64,000 nt of DNA from NCBI GenBank assembly GCA_964036045.1, contig OZ038383.1, positions 38,938,294 through 39,002,293 of the forward strand, read 5' to 3'. The position numbers were made by a program, and so were the translations under genes. Below the pieces are notes generated by a model. It saw only the letters and a list, made by a program, of their open reading frames with translations. It was not told where the DNA came from and did no database searches. The stretch comes from Eutreptiella sp. 'Long Island Sound 2002'. Lineage: Eukaryota > Euglenozoa > Euglenophyceae > Eutreptiales > Eutreptiaceae. How positions within the stretch are numbered: the stretch's first letter is position 1; every line of letters starts with the position of its first letter. This document shows positions 21,681 through 31,560 of this stretch, piece after piece.

Positions 21681-23558
21681 CGGGGACGCTCTGGTGGCAC
21701 CCAAGACCTGGTGTTTTGGGTACGTATCCGACTAGGGGGACGTGAATACCTGGGGGTACTGGATACTGGAGCCACAATATCGATAGTGGCCAAGAAAATT
21801 TTACCTTGTGGGAGCCTGAAGAACACCATGACCACCGCCGCTATACGGATGGGGGATGGACATGTGGTGCACAGCTGCGGGGACTGCGAAGTGGAGGTAC
21901 CTTTGGGCTCCAGGACTATCGCCCATCGGTTCTATGTGATGGACACTGATGCCTTCGACTTTGTACTGGGTACTGACTTCTTCGTGCAGCACTCCCAGAT
22001 ACAATCCCTGACGCTGCAAGCGCCCTACCTCCTGTACGTGGACCACGGCAGTGGCAGAGAGTCTGTGCCACTGGAGCAGTCGGAACATACCTCGAGTTAC
22101 CTGAGACTATCGGAGGAGGAGCCGTCGAACATGATGGCGGCCTCCAAAACTGAGGACTATCAACTATTGGGGGAAGTTCTAGACCAAGGTCTGAAGGAGT
22201 TGGGTTACTCTCGGGAAGACCTAAGTGTGGAGCTGTTCGCCAGCGACAAGCAGCATGTACTGGACCTATACTGCAGCAAGGGGAAGAACTGCAGCTACAA
22301 ATTTTACTGGCCCTCTTTCGGGATTGCCTACGGGAACCCCAGATTCAGTGAACTGGGGAAGGTGCTGACCAAGGTGGCCTTGGAACGTTCCCGTATGGTC
22401 CTGTGTTCCCCCGATAGGGGAGCCCATGGGGGCAACGAGTACTGGCGAACCCTCCTTGACAAGCTGACTATCAGCTCTGTGCGGTTACCTGATGAGGCCA
22501 TCTACGTGCCTCTGGGACGCAAGACGCCCATCGGGAAGCCCGGATGGGGGAGTATGCTCAGCGTGGTGGACGGAAGTCTTACCACCATCCCCTGGGAAGA
22601 CCTGGACCCTACTCTGGTCCAGGCTATACAACGAGAAAGCGATGGACTCGCCTTGGGTGACTTGAAGGATCGCCTACGACCTCAAGATGCTGTTGAAACT
22701 ACACCCGGAGGGGATGAGTACGTCGTGACTGACACCAACGCCCCCAACTCTCCCTGTCATGTACCTGTTCCTGATGGAGTCTCTGAGTGTGGACTATCTG
22801 AGCTACCTAGCTCTATCCGGTCAGACGACGAAACTGAGCACGACGCCTTCTTCGTGCAGACTGCGGTGGAAGAAGTGGAGAACGCAGAGTACGTCGCCCC
22901 ACTAAAACCCCTACTCTCCATGAGGGTGGAAGACCCCGTGGATGAAGAGCTGGACCCTCGATCCAGGCTCAGGGAGTATGTGGATTCCAAGAGAAAGTTG
23001 GTGGCGAAAAAGCTATGCTATGCGAAGCCTACCCGCAGCTCCTGGCCACTGAAGCAAGGACGTATGGGAGACCTATCCCAACTGAAGGAGGACCTCGAAC
23101 AGAAGATCACCACCTGGCAAAGGGAGGTAGATCTCAAGCTCATGAAGAGCGTATGGGGTGCCCATGTGAGGACCCCAGAGGAGGACGACCTCTCGGAGGA
23201 ATGTGTATGTGAACCCCCTAAAGCGTGCCTATGTTGCCATCGTCCACCGGAGATGGTTGAGCAAGACCTTCTGTATGCCTACCAAGGGCTGAAGGATGCT
23301 ACCGCGGGCGAAGAGTCGTTGGAGGACCACCTCCCGACGTCTATTCAAGGGGGCAAGCAACTTACACTCCGACGAGGACATGGAGGACAAGATCAAGGTA
23401 CTGGACCCGCGGGTACAAAAGCTGACAAGGACCTATCTGGAGGTGTTCGGAGAACTACCCCCTCCAGCCTCATGCGACAAGCTGGTACAGATGGACCTCA
23501 AGCTGAAACCCGAGTTCGTGGGTCACAAGATCCGGAGGAGACCCTATCCAGCTCCTAA
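21681..23558 (+). CDS. pol: E2 Pol N-terminal part: protease and Dam-like domain
   Basis: The open frame continues directly from gag after TGA and has no ATG near its start, which fits readthrough expression. Counting from the GTG at 21711, residues 1-110 are a retropepsin, with VLDTGATISIVA as active site and FDFVLGTDFFVQH as the second motif. Residues about 165-290 form a block resembling the Dam/N6-adenine methyltransferase-like domain of DIRS elements: VELFASDKQ at 173, YGNPRFSELGKVLTKVALERSRMVLCSPD, then AIYVPLGRKTPIGKPGW. Residues 290-520 are acidic and include a Cys cluster, CVCEPPKACLCCH. The genuine frame is left at a 5-G run (23349-23353); E3 has 4 G there and continues into RT. The residues after that point (about 68) are out-of-frame translation. 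Confidence 0.88.
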   Translation, partial: RGRSGGTQDLVFWVRIRLGGREYLGVLDTGATISIVAKKILPCGSLKNTMTTAAIRMGDGHVVHSCGDCEVEVPLGSRTIAHRFYVMDTDAFDFVLGTDFFVQHSQIQSLTLQAPYLLYVDHGSGRESVPLEQSEHTSSYLRLSEEEPSNMMAASKTEDYQLLGEVLDQGLKELGYSREDLSVELFASDKQHVLDLYCSKGKNCSYKFYWPSFGIAYGNPRFSELGKVLTKVALERSRMVLCSPDRGAHGGNEYWRTLLDKLTISSVRLPDEAIYVPLGRKTPIGKPGWGSMLSVVDGSLTTIPWEDLDPTLVQAIQRESDGLALGDLKDRLRPQDAVETTPGGDEYVVTDTNAPNSPCHVPVPDGVSECGLSELPSSIRSDDETEHDAFFVQTAVEEVENAEYVAPLKPLLSMRVEDPVDEELDPRSRLREYVDSKRKLVAKKLCYAKPTRSSWPLKQGRMGDLSQLKEDLEQKITTWQREVDLKLMKSVWGAHVRTPEEDDLSEECVCEPPKACLCCHRPPEMVEQDLLYAYQGLKDATAGEESLEDHLPTSIQGGKQLTLRRGHGGQDQGTGPAGTKADKDLSGGVRRTTPSSLMRQAGTDGPQAETRVRGSQDPEETLSSS

Positions 23559-26016
23559 AGAGCAGGCCGACGAGGTTGAGCGACAGATACAAGAATGTAT
23601 CGACGCTGGCCTAGTCCTGGAGTACAAGGATGGGGACTACCCCCTACACTGCAGCCCCTGTTTCCTGGTGGCTAAACCTGGGTCTACAGCCAAACGGCTG
23701 GTAGTGGCCTATGGAGAGCTGAACAAGAAGACGCTGAACTTCTCAGGGTCCATTCCCAATATGGAGTCTACCCTGGAGAAGATAGCCTCCTGTCGCTACA
23801 AGACCAAGATGGACAAGCGAAGTGGATTCTGGCAAGTGGACCTGACGCCCAACGCGCAGGAACTACTGGCCTTCATCACCCCTCAGGGGAGGGTATTCAA
23901 GTGGAAGGTCATCCCATTCGGCGTGGCTAACGCACCCGCTCTGTTCCAAGAGCTGATGAACAAGATCTTGTCCATCCTACGAAGGAGACCTAAGGTGCAG
24001 GAGCTCATATCCCGTGGGGCCCAGATGGAGGCGCACATCCACGATGTATGCCTCGGAACCAATACCCAGGAGGATCACCTAATCCTCTTGGGTGAGTTCT
24101 TTGCGGTCTGCCAGGAGAACCACACACGACTCAAGCTGGAGAAGTGTGAGTTCATGCAGGAGACCATGCAGTACTTGGGGTTTGACGTTGGCTATGGGTG
24201 GTGGACCCCAGCGGCCACTAAGGCCAAACCCCTGATGGATGCCAAGGTACGACACGAAGACCCCAAGAAAGGACTGCATGATGTACGCAGTTTCATTGGG
24301 GCGTGCAACTTCTATCGCCGCCACATCAACAACTTCACCTATACCAGCGCCGTTCTGACGGACTTGATCAAGAAGAGTACTACTTGGCGCTGGGGCCCAC
24401 AAGAGCAACAAGCGTTTGACGAGCTCAAAGACAAGGTAGCCAACGCTAAGTGCTTGGGCGTGCCTAGGGCACAAGGGGAGATTATCCTGGTGACCGACGC
24501 CAGCAATGTGGGCGGTGGTGGAACGTTGTTCCAATGGCAAGCACTAGAGAAGGAGGAGTTCGACTCGGCCATTTCCCAATGGGGGACGGAAGGTCTCAAC
24601 CGAGATGGAACCCTCAAGCACAGCTACCCTAACGACAAGTGGGTCCTAGTACCTCTGGGCCACTGGAACTGGAAGTGGAACCAGGCCAGGGGGAACTACT
24701 CCACATATGAGCAGGAATTGCTCGCGGGTATGCTGGTGCTATCCTCGCAAGCACGACTATTCGGGAGTAACCCTGTGGTCTGGCTGTGCGACCAAGAACC
24801 AGTCCGCAGTTTCCAGAAGGGCCCCCCACCTGAGAAGGCCAAGCTACGTCGCTGGTGGACCTACCTCAGTCAACTACGGCTGACGGTACACCATATCCAG
24901 GGAGTGAAGAACGAGTGCGCCGACTACATCAGCCGCAACAACTTCGACGCCCTGATTGGTGCCCGGTCTGAAGCGCTGGCTAAGGAGGCGTTCAGCCGTA
25001 TGGACGTACACCTGGACCTGAACATGACCATGATACGCCCCCTGGATGGACTCCAACAATCGGAGTACCTACAGGAGTTTGGGGATATCTACCGGCGCCT
25101 GGAGAAACGCCTTGAACCCCTCCTGGTCAACCAAGACCAGTGGAAGCGGGACAAGAGCGACCTCTGGCACGAGGACCGCATCGTGGTGCCTAGTGACCGA
25201 GTCCCAGCGCTGCTGAAGTGGACCCATGAGTCCAGTGGTCATGTGGGTGCTGACCGTACCCTGAGGCTGTTCAAGCAGTGGTTCCACACTACGTGGACTG
25301 ACGACCAGCTGCGGAAGACGCTCCTGCCTATCGTGGACAAGTGCCCGTGCAGGTCCTGTAAACCAGCAGATATCAGGGACAGAGGTCTCTACTCGACCCT
25401 GCCCATCTCTCACTGTGCTAACAGTGTTCTATACGTGGACTACACGGAGATGCCGAAGTTCGGGGGCTATGACTTCGCCCTCCTGGTAACCTGTGGGTTG
25501 ACCAGGTTCACCAGGGTGTTCCCATGTACCAAGCACATTACCGGAGAGGAGGCTATCAAGATACTCCTGGAGGAGTGGTTTTGTGTCTATGGGGCGCCCA
25601 AGGAGATGAACTCCGATGAGGACGTACGAGTACGCTCAGATACTGGCTGGTACAAGAGGGTCCTGAGGTCCCTCAATGTCCAGGTGTCTACGGGGATTCC
25701 CTACTCTCACACGAGCAACCCCCTATGTGAGCGACAGATTCGTGTCCTGAAGGAGAACGTCAGGATATGGTGCAAAACTGAACGCACCAGAGACTGGGTG
25801 AGACTACTCCCCGTCATATCCTTGATGATGAACTCCCAAGAGAGTTCAGCTACTGGCTACTCGCCACATGAGCTATTCATGGGGCGCCCGGCGTGGTTCC
25901 TACATGCCCCCTATCCAGAGGACACCCATTCTTCTGTGGGTGAGTGGGTCCAAGAGCAACAAGCGAAGGTTGACAAGGCCAAGGCTATGCTCCAGAGAGT
26001 GAGGGAGCGTCAGTGA
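23354..26016 (+). CDS. pol: E2 Pol: reverse transcriptase, RNase H, integrase
   Basis: The frame is open from 23296; genuine homology to E3 begins just after the G run (SNLHSDEDMEDK). Residues counted from 23296. RT: fingers SPCFLVAKPGSTAKRLVVAYGELN, motif A KMDKRSGFWQVDL (Asp 173), PFGVANAPALFQELMNK, and motif C at 246-250 reading AHIHDV where an Asp pair is expected. RNase H: VTDASNVGGGGTL (Asp 401), YSTYEQELLAGM, HHIQGVKNECADYISRN. Integrase: HHCC zinc domain with H644, H649, C685 and C688, then the catalytic triad Asp 715 (VDYTEMP), Asp 774 (NSDEDV) and Glu 812 (NPLCERQIR). It copies element RNA and inserts the DNA. It ends at a TGA where E3 has TGG, so the stop is a nonsense mutation and the C-terminal module lies beyond it. 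Confidence 0.93.
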
Positions 26017-26610
26017 AACAAGAAGAACAAGCACCGAGTACCGGCCACCTACCAAGAGGGGGACTGGGTGCTGGTGCACCACAGTCGACTACCCGCCTGG
26101 CCTCGCTCTACCAGCGATGACCCATACTTCGGGCCGTACAAGATTCTATCTGTGGATGGTCACCGTATCACGGTGCGGTGTTCTCCCCGTCCAGGGGGGA
26201 CCCTGGTGTGCGCCGCTCAACACCTGAAGCGCTACCATGATCCTGAAGACCTCTGTGGGGAGGAGTGGGAGCTGAACGACGAGGAAATCGCCGCTCTGGA
26301 CCTACAAGGGGCTGCCAGCCCTATGGAAGTTGAAGGTGAACTCCCCGACATGGACGCCGAGGAGATGGCTAAGGAGGGCTTCTACCTGGTGAAGTCTGTC
26401 CTACGCCACCGCTATCGCCAGGGTTGGCGCTTCCTCACCCTCTGGGAAGGGTTTGGAGTCGAAGAGGCCACCTGGGAGCCCTTCTCTGCATTTGTTCTAC
26501 CTGAGGGACGCCTAAACTCAGTTCTGGTTGACTACTTGTCCCAGAACAACCTTGGTGAGTTGTTGAGGCTCGCTGAGACGCTTGCCTCCAAGAATAAAGC
26601 TAGGGACTGA
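26017..26610 (+). pseudogene. pol: E2 integrase C-terminus: GPY/F module and chromodomain
   Basis: Same frame as the integrase but cut off by the TGA at 26014-26016. It contains DPYFGPYKILSVDGHRITVRC, a GPY/F module (about 26120-26180), and, at about 26375-26490, GFYLVKSVLRHRYRQG.., FLTLWEGF and ATWEPFSAF, matching the chromodomain pattern (YxVEKIL..., YLVKWxGY, TWEP). In chromoviruses this domain directs integration by binding modified histones. It ends with an Asn/Leu-rich tail and TGA at 26608-26610. Expression would need readthrough of a TGA followed by A, or it is simply lost. Confidence 0.85.
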
Positions 26611-27200
26611 ACCTTACCCTTACCTGCCAAAGCGTATGTGTGAGTGTGCTAGTCCTAAGGTCCTGAGAGCAAGCCGCAGAAGTGGTGTCCTAATTATACC
26701 CAAGTCTGCGCCCTTGCTGAACCTGGAGGGTTGGCTTATTGATGCCACGGGGTACGCCCCGGGTCTCCCCTCCCCTATGCGCCCAATTTCTGTGCTGGCG
26801 CAAAACCTTGGGGGAATACCCAGAGTGTTAATCCAGGTATTGTTTTCCCTACCTACCTGTCTACTAAAGGGAGGGGTGGCCAAAAGCTATGAAGGCATGC
26901 AAAACGCCTGTTTGCTATGTGGCCAAAACACTGACCTAACCACTGTCACTGCCCACCAACCCAGCTAAAATTGCAGGAAAAGGGTGGGACAGTGACACGC
27001 CCCCTACAGGTCCTACACACCCTACAGTGGCACCATCCTGGTGGGCGAGCACTGGGCAACTGGCTCTAGCCCCCACTCAGGACTACCACTCCTACACGCA
27101 CACTCTACTTGGCGTTGCGAAGAGGAAGGTCTCGAGGGTCCTAGCGACCCACCTGTGAAATGACAAGAGAACACAGCGCTGCTAAGCAACTGTGGCCTCA

Positions 27201-27228
27201 CAGGGGACGCCACAACGCGTTTCCCCTG
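27201..27228 (+). promoter_or_regulatory. conserved hairpin in E2 3' region
   Basis: CAGGGGACGC pairs with GCGTTTCCCCTG across a 6-base loop with a 2-base bulge. The E3 counterpart (44898-44923) has one G fewer on the left and one C fewer on the right, so pairing is kept. Role unknown. Confidence 0.6.
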
Positions 27229-27423
27229 CAAGGGCTTGGAGGGAAGGAGTGCTGTCGTGTGCAAAGCGCAGATGTCGATGAAGTCGGACTCCCTGCTCTG
27301 CCACAGGCAGAGCGGAGTTACTTGTTTGTGTGATCTGCGCCCCTGTTTAGCAGGGCATAAAAAAATGCTGCTGCACCACTCACCCCACCTGCCCACCTGT
27401 AAAACAAAGGCAAAAGAAAGGGG

Positions 27424-27501
27424 GTTTGCGGCGGAGGAACCAAGGCACACTCCAGGTATTATACCCTTCTCAGTGTGCCCTATAATACGCTGTCCGCAAA
27501 C
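27424..27501 (+). promoter_or_regulatory. stem-enclosed interleaved RNA structure (E2 copy)
   Basis: Outer stem GTTTGCGG (27424-27431) / CCGCAAAC (27494-27501). Inside are two interleaved helices: GGCACACT (27444-27451) with AGTGTGCC (27472-27479), and GTATTATA (27456-27463) with TATAATAC (27481-27488). They form either a pseudoknot or two mutually exclusive hairpins; the single base between the last two strands makes simultaneous full pairing difficult. The E3 copy keeps all three helices with different bases in two of them. Confidence 0.72.
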
Positions 27502-28874
27502 ACGCTGCATGGAGCAGCTACCCTTGTCAAGCAAGCAAGCGTTAAGGGACTCCTCAGGTTCTCTTAAAGAACGTACGGAGGAGCCCCTGGGTAGCCTAAG
27601 CAAGGTTTACCGTGCGCACTTCGCGTGGCCTACCCTTTAATGCGTGTGTGCATGCACGAGTATGCGACAAGTTCGTGGGCAAACCTGCCCATCTACGCGT
27701 AAATCTTGACTCCACCAGGGGGTGGCCCCGCCTGGGCGTACCTACCTTACCTACCGCTGGGAAGTGAAGCAAGGTGAGAGAACAAAAGGGGCGCACGCGA
27801 GGAACGTTGCTATGCACTTGTGTGTATGACTAATCACCCTGATCTGACCGCTAATCATCTGCAATCTTTCTAATCAATCCCTCTACCGCGTCCTATCGTG
27901 GTTATCGTTGTTAACGCTGCTACACGACTCGTTCACGGAGACACGAGACGAGCAATGTGTATGCGGCATGCAAGACGAGCATACCTGTAGTTTATACCTG
28001 ATTCATTGAAGTCTTTTCAATTGATTTTCGAATTCTTGAATTATTGAAGCTTCTATTAGTATGGGTGGAATCTGTATGTTTGTTTATTAATGTGTGTCTC
28101 GTCATTTTCAAGACTACGTGATACATACGTTTATAATTCCATTATTTTTCCATTTTCCGGCGCTTCGCTAGGAGCCGCTCCTGCGCGCCGCCAATTTATG
28201 CGTATGAATTTCTAGATTTCAAAAATCCAGAGATGACTATAATTACTATAAAAATGTGCCTTTGATGCACAATTGGATTCTACTCAGGTGTGTCGTTTCA
28301 GAAAAATTCTACGCCGTCATTTGACGGATTTTGGTGTCGTCGCTTCGTTTTTGCGTGGATTCGTCCATAATTCTCCCATTCCTGCCTCTGCAGATAACCA
28401 CGCGCAGCCTCGCTGAGTAGGCCGTGTTCGGGCCGAAACGCAGGTGCCTGGAGAGACTGAGCAGAACCAAGACCCCACCAAGGGGCAAATTAACTTCTTT
28501 TTCGACTCCCTTCGCCCTAAGACAGGTCACAGGTCGCCAGCAGGTTTACGAGAACCCATGCGAGTGTGTATAATGTGTCTTGCGTTTGGGTTATGTCGAC
28601 GCTGCGTCTTGGAGGGAGGGATGCATATGCACATGTTTGGCATGCTCCCAATCTAACCCAACCAAGCCACAGGAGCCCCGGCAGCGCCAAGAGCGCTGAG
28701 TCTTCTGTAGGAAACTGTACAATCAGAGCAGCAAAAGGACGCCAGCCATGGTGAGCGCCCATTTTTCAGTGTGAGGGAGACTGTAGGTATTTTAAAGTAG
28801 ATGTGGAAACCAAGGAAAGGCCAAGAAAAATTCCCTTTTTTCCTAAAATGCGACAGTGGTGGCCACCACAGCAC

Positions 28875-28882
28875 AAGGGGGG
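28875..28882 (+). promoter_or_regulatory. E2 polypurine tract
   Basis: AAGGGGGG immediately before the 3' LTR is the expected plus-strand primer. It is preceded by CAGTGGTGGCCACCACAGCAC, shared with E3. Confidence 0.85.
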
Positions 28883-29680
28883 AGTAAGAAAAAGTGCTTT
28901 TCCATTGCTTTGGGACATACTCTAGTTGTATTAGAGATGCACTGAGCATCCATGCATTTTTCTCTTAGTATTGGTCCAGCCAAAAGTGGTGAGAACACAT
29001 TTTGACCTATGGAACCAAACACCGAATCAGGATATGGAGTGGACCCCTTAATCCCCTTTCAATCAGAAGTAAAACATCTTTTCCTGAGTTGACTGAGCAC
29101 TGACATACCTAAGGTAGAGCCTATGAATTTATCTATGTTTTTCCATGAATACTTATCTGCCCTAGTGGTATGCACCATAGGGGGTTAGGCACCTCTTTTT
29201 GAGAGGTCCTGGGTTCAATTCCTGGTCAGCCTAACTAAGTAGGAAGATCCCATGTGACATGGCAGTGACCTCATCGCCACATACCATGCCACCTCAGCAC
29301 ATATGGGACCCAAAACAAAGAGTGCACATCTCCTAAGATTGCACTATGGAGAGAGAGTGATCCTGTGGCAGTTTTCTAACTCTTTTCCCAAAACATTTCA
29401 GCTATCTCTGTGAATATGCATTCATTTGTATCCTGAGTTGCAGTTTCTGTGAATATCTAATCATCTCTCACTGTTTACACTGCAGCCCTTCATGCTTTGA
29501 TCCTGAATTACCTTCTCCTTGCATACTATTGGCTTGGGCTATCCTGTATTCAGTTGGCTTTACTGTATTTCAACAAACAAAATCTTTTCATCATCCAAAA
29601 CCAGCAGCAGGACACCCTACAGCAACAACAAGCAGCAGGAGAAGCAAAAACACAGTGCTGAAAACACTATAAACCTTTCT
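28883..29680 (+). repeat. E2 3' LTR (798 bp)
   Basis: Same length as 18283-19080 and about 99% identical by eye. GGTTCAATTCC lies at 29212-29222. It is followed by the GACAA target duplication at 29681-29685, then the T-poor tract resumes. Confidence 0.92.
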
Positions 29681-29685
29681 GACAA
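29681..29685. repeat. E2 target-site duplication, right copy
   Basis: GACAA, identical to 18278-18282. Confidence 0.9.
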
Positions 29686-31560
29686 CGCCAGCCGTACGGT
29701 GGCGGAGACAACAGCGAACCAACAAAACAAGCCGAGCATTGAGCCGGCTACAACACCACGAACAGAAACCCGAACACGCCCACACAGCACGCCCCATCAA
29801 GGGGGGGGGCACGCACCAACAAGGCAAGCCCCAAACAGGGGGGGGGGCACGCACCAGCACAGCACCTACCCCGGCGAGGCAAACAACACAACCGCAACCG
29901 CAACCCAACAGACGACGACAACCCAAGCCAAACACCACCACACCACGCACCACGACCGCAGCCGACGGACACCAACACAGCACGCCCCACCATGAGGGGG
30001 GCCACGCACCAAGATAGCACGCCCGGCCATTACGGGGGGCCACAAACCAACGCAGCACACCCCACAATGGGTGGGGCCACACACCAACACAGCACGCCCC
30101 ACCATGGGGGCGGGCACGCACCAACACATCACAGAACCAACCCCGGCCAGGCGATCAACACAACCACAACCGCAACACAACTGCCGACCACAGCCACCCG
30201 AACACCCCGACCATAAGGCGGTGAAGACAACACCAAACAAACAAAACAAGCCGCGCATGAGGCCACCTAAAACACCACCACGAGCACCACCATCCCGAGC
30301 CCAGCGACGCCGGCTGCCAGGCGGCAAACACGACTAGAACCTAAGCCAAGCACCACCACACCACGCACAACGACCCCGGCGGACAGGCAGCAGCAAAGTA
30401 CGCGCAAACAACACAAATGCAACGGCAACCCGACCGCCGACTGAAGCCACCCTAACACGCCGACCGAAAGGAGGCAAAGACGATGCCAAACCAACATAAC
30501 AAGCCGCGCTTGGCGCTGGCCAATACACCACCAGCCCGAACCAAACCATGCCCGCCGGCGGGCAGCCCAGACGATGACAACCCAAGCCAAGCACCACCCG
30601 GCTAAGACGATGGCAAACGAACACAATGCGCCGGGCACACCCTGATCACAGCACAACGAAACACACACCCGACAGGCCGCCCTCAACAAGACCCAAACAA
30701 CAGCGACTTAACGCAACCAGCCGTGCACGTGCGGGCCTTCCCACGGTGCACCTAACTCAGCACACGGCGTCTACAGGGCGCCAGACAACAACGAGCAAGG
30801 TAACACGACGCGTCGTACAAAGGCCGACCCGGGCACAACCAACCATCACCGAAACAGGCATGACAACTACACGAACAACGTCCAACTGCGCAGGCGACTG
30901 CTGCAGCGCCAAGGAACCAACGCCGAACAAGCCGACCATCAGGTGGCTAAGACAGCCGTGCACCAACAAAACTGCTGCAGCAGCCACAACATGACCATAA
31001 ACAGACCACACGCAAGCCGGCCAACACCAAACTAGCCAGGCATGCATGGGTCGAAACGGGAACGGCGTCCAAAGGGTTGGCGACACCGTGGTGAGCCACG
31101 CCCGCCGACCACCATATCCGCGAACACAACAGAACATCGCAACTCTACCGTTACGAACTTGACAAACCAACATTAACCAACTACACTACACTACACTGGG
31201 ACATACCAAGACGCAAGTAACCGCCAACGAAACGGACGTGCCGGCTACACAAACAACATTCAACTATACGACCACCGGCAGCAGCGCGACAGAACCCACG
31301 CAAACCAAGCCGACCATGAGGCGGCCAAGACAACCGCGCACCAACCACACCGCAGCTGCAGCCGCAACCTGACAGTGGACAGACCACACGCAAGCCGGCC
31401 AACATCAAACCAGCCAGGCGTGCACGGGTCGAAACGGGAACGGCGTCCAATGGGTTGGCCACACCATGGTGCGCCACGCCCGCCGACGACCATACCCACG
31501 ACCAAAAAAGAACATCGTGACTCTACCATCACGCAGCCGGCCAACCAACTTTAACAAACT
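29686..31560. repeat. T-poor repeat tract, right part (40-bp and 380-bp units)
   Basis: Continues the tract interrupted by E2. The first 90 bases match 17395-17480 closely (GAACCAACAAAACAAGCCGAGC). 29780-30130 has the same ~40-bp CACGCCCCACCATGGGG units. 30900-31560 contains a direct duplication with a period near 380 bp: GACCACACGCAAGCCGGCCA occurs at about 31003 and 31383. No coding evidence; the long minus-strand frames are artefacts of missing T. Confidence 0.8.

Larger units (their letters stand above)
26611..28874 (+). other. E2 long 3' noncoding region with conserved structures
   Basis: About 2.26 kb between pol and the polypurine tract, without a supported ORF, collinear with 44376-45724 plus 47966-48814 of E3. 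Conserved blocks include the start (CCTAATTATACCCA), a hairpin at 27201-27228, a stem-enclosed interleaved structure at 27424-27501, a near-palindrome CCGTCATTTGACGG at about 28312, and the segment CGACAGTGGTGGCCACCACAGCAC before the polypurine tract. Conservation of structure without coding suggests cis-acting RNA signals. Open frames such as 27022-27603 minus are not kept in E3. Confidence 0.8.
18283..29680 (+). mobile_element. E2: near-complete Ty3/gypsy chromovirus-like retrotransposon (11.4 kb)
   Basis: Two 798-bp LTRs exactly 10600 bp apart differ at only about eight positions by eye, so the insertion is fairly young. Order: LTR, PBS, gag, TGA, protease, Dam-like domain, acidic region, RT, RNase H, integrase, GPY/F, chromodomain, 2.3-kb noncoding region, polypurine tract, LTR. 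It is inserted in the T-poor tract with a GACAA duplication. Lesions seen: an extra G at 23349-23353, TGA at 26014-26016, and a changed catalytic residue in RT. The RT-RNase H-integrase-chromodomain order is that of chromoviruses; the Dam-like domain and long 3' region are not typical of them. Confidence 0.95.

Noticed and set aside
27022-27603. 193-residue minus-strand frame in the E2 3' region
   Set aside because: Not preserved in the collinear E3 region, and it overlaps the covarying RNA structures.
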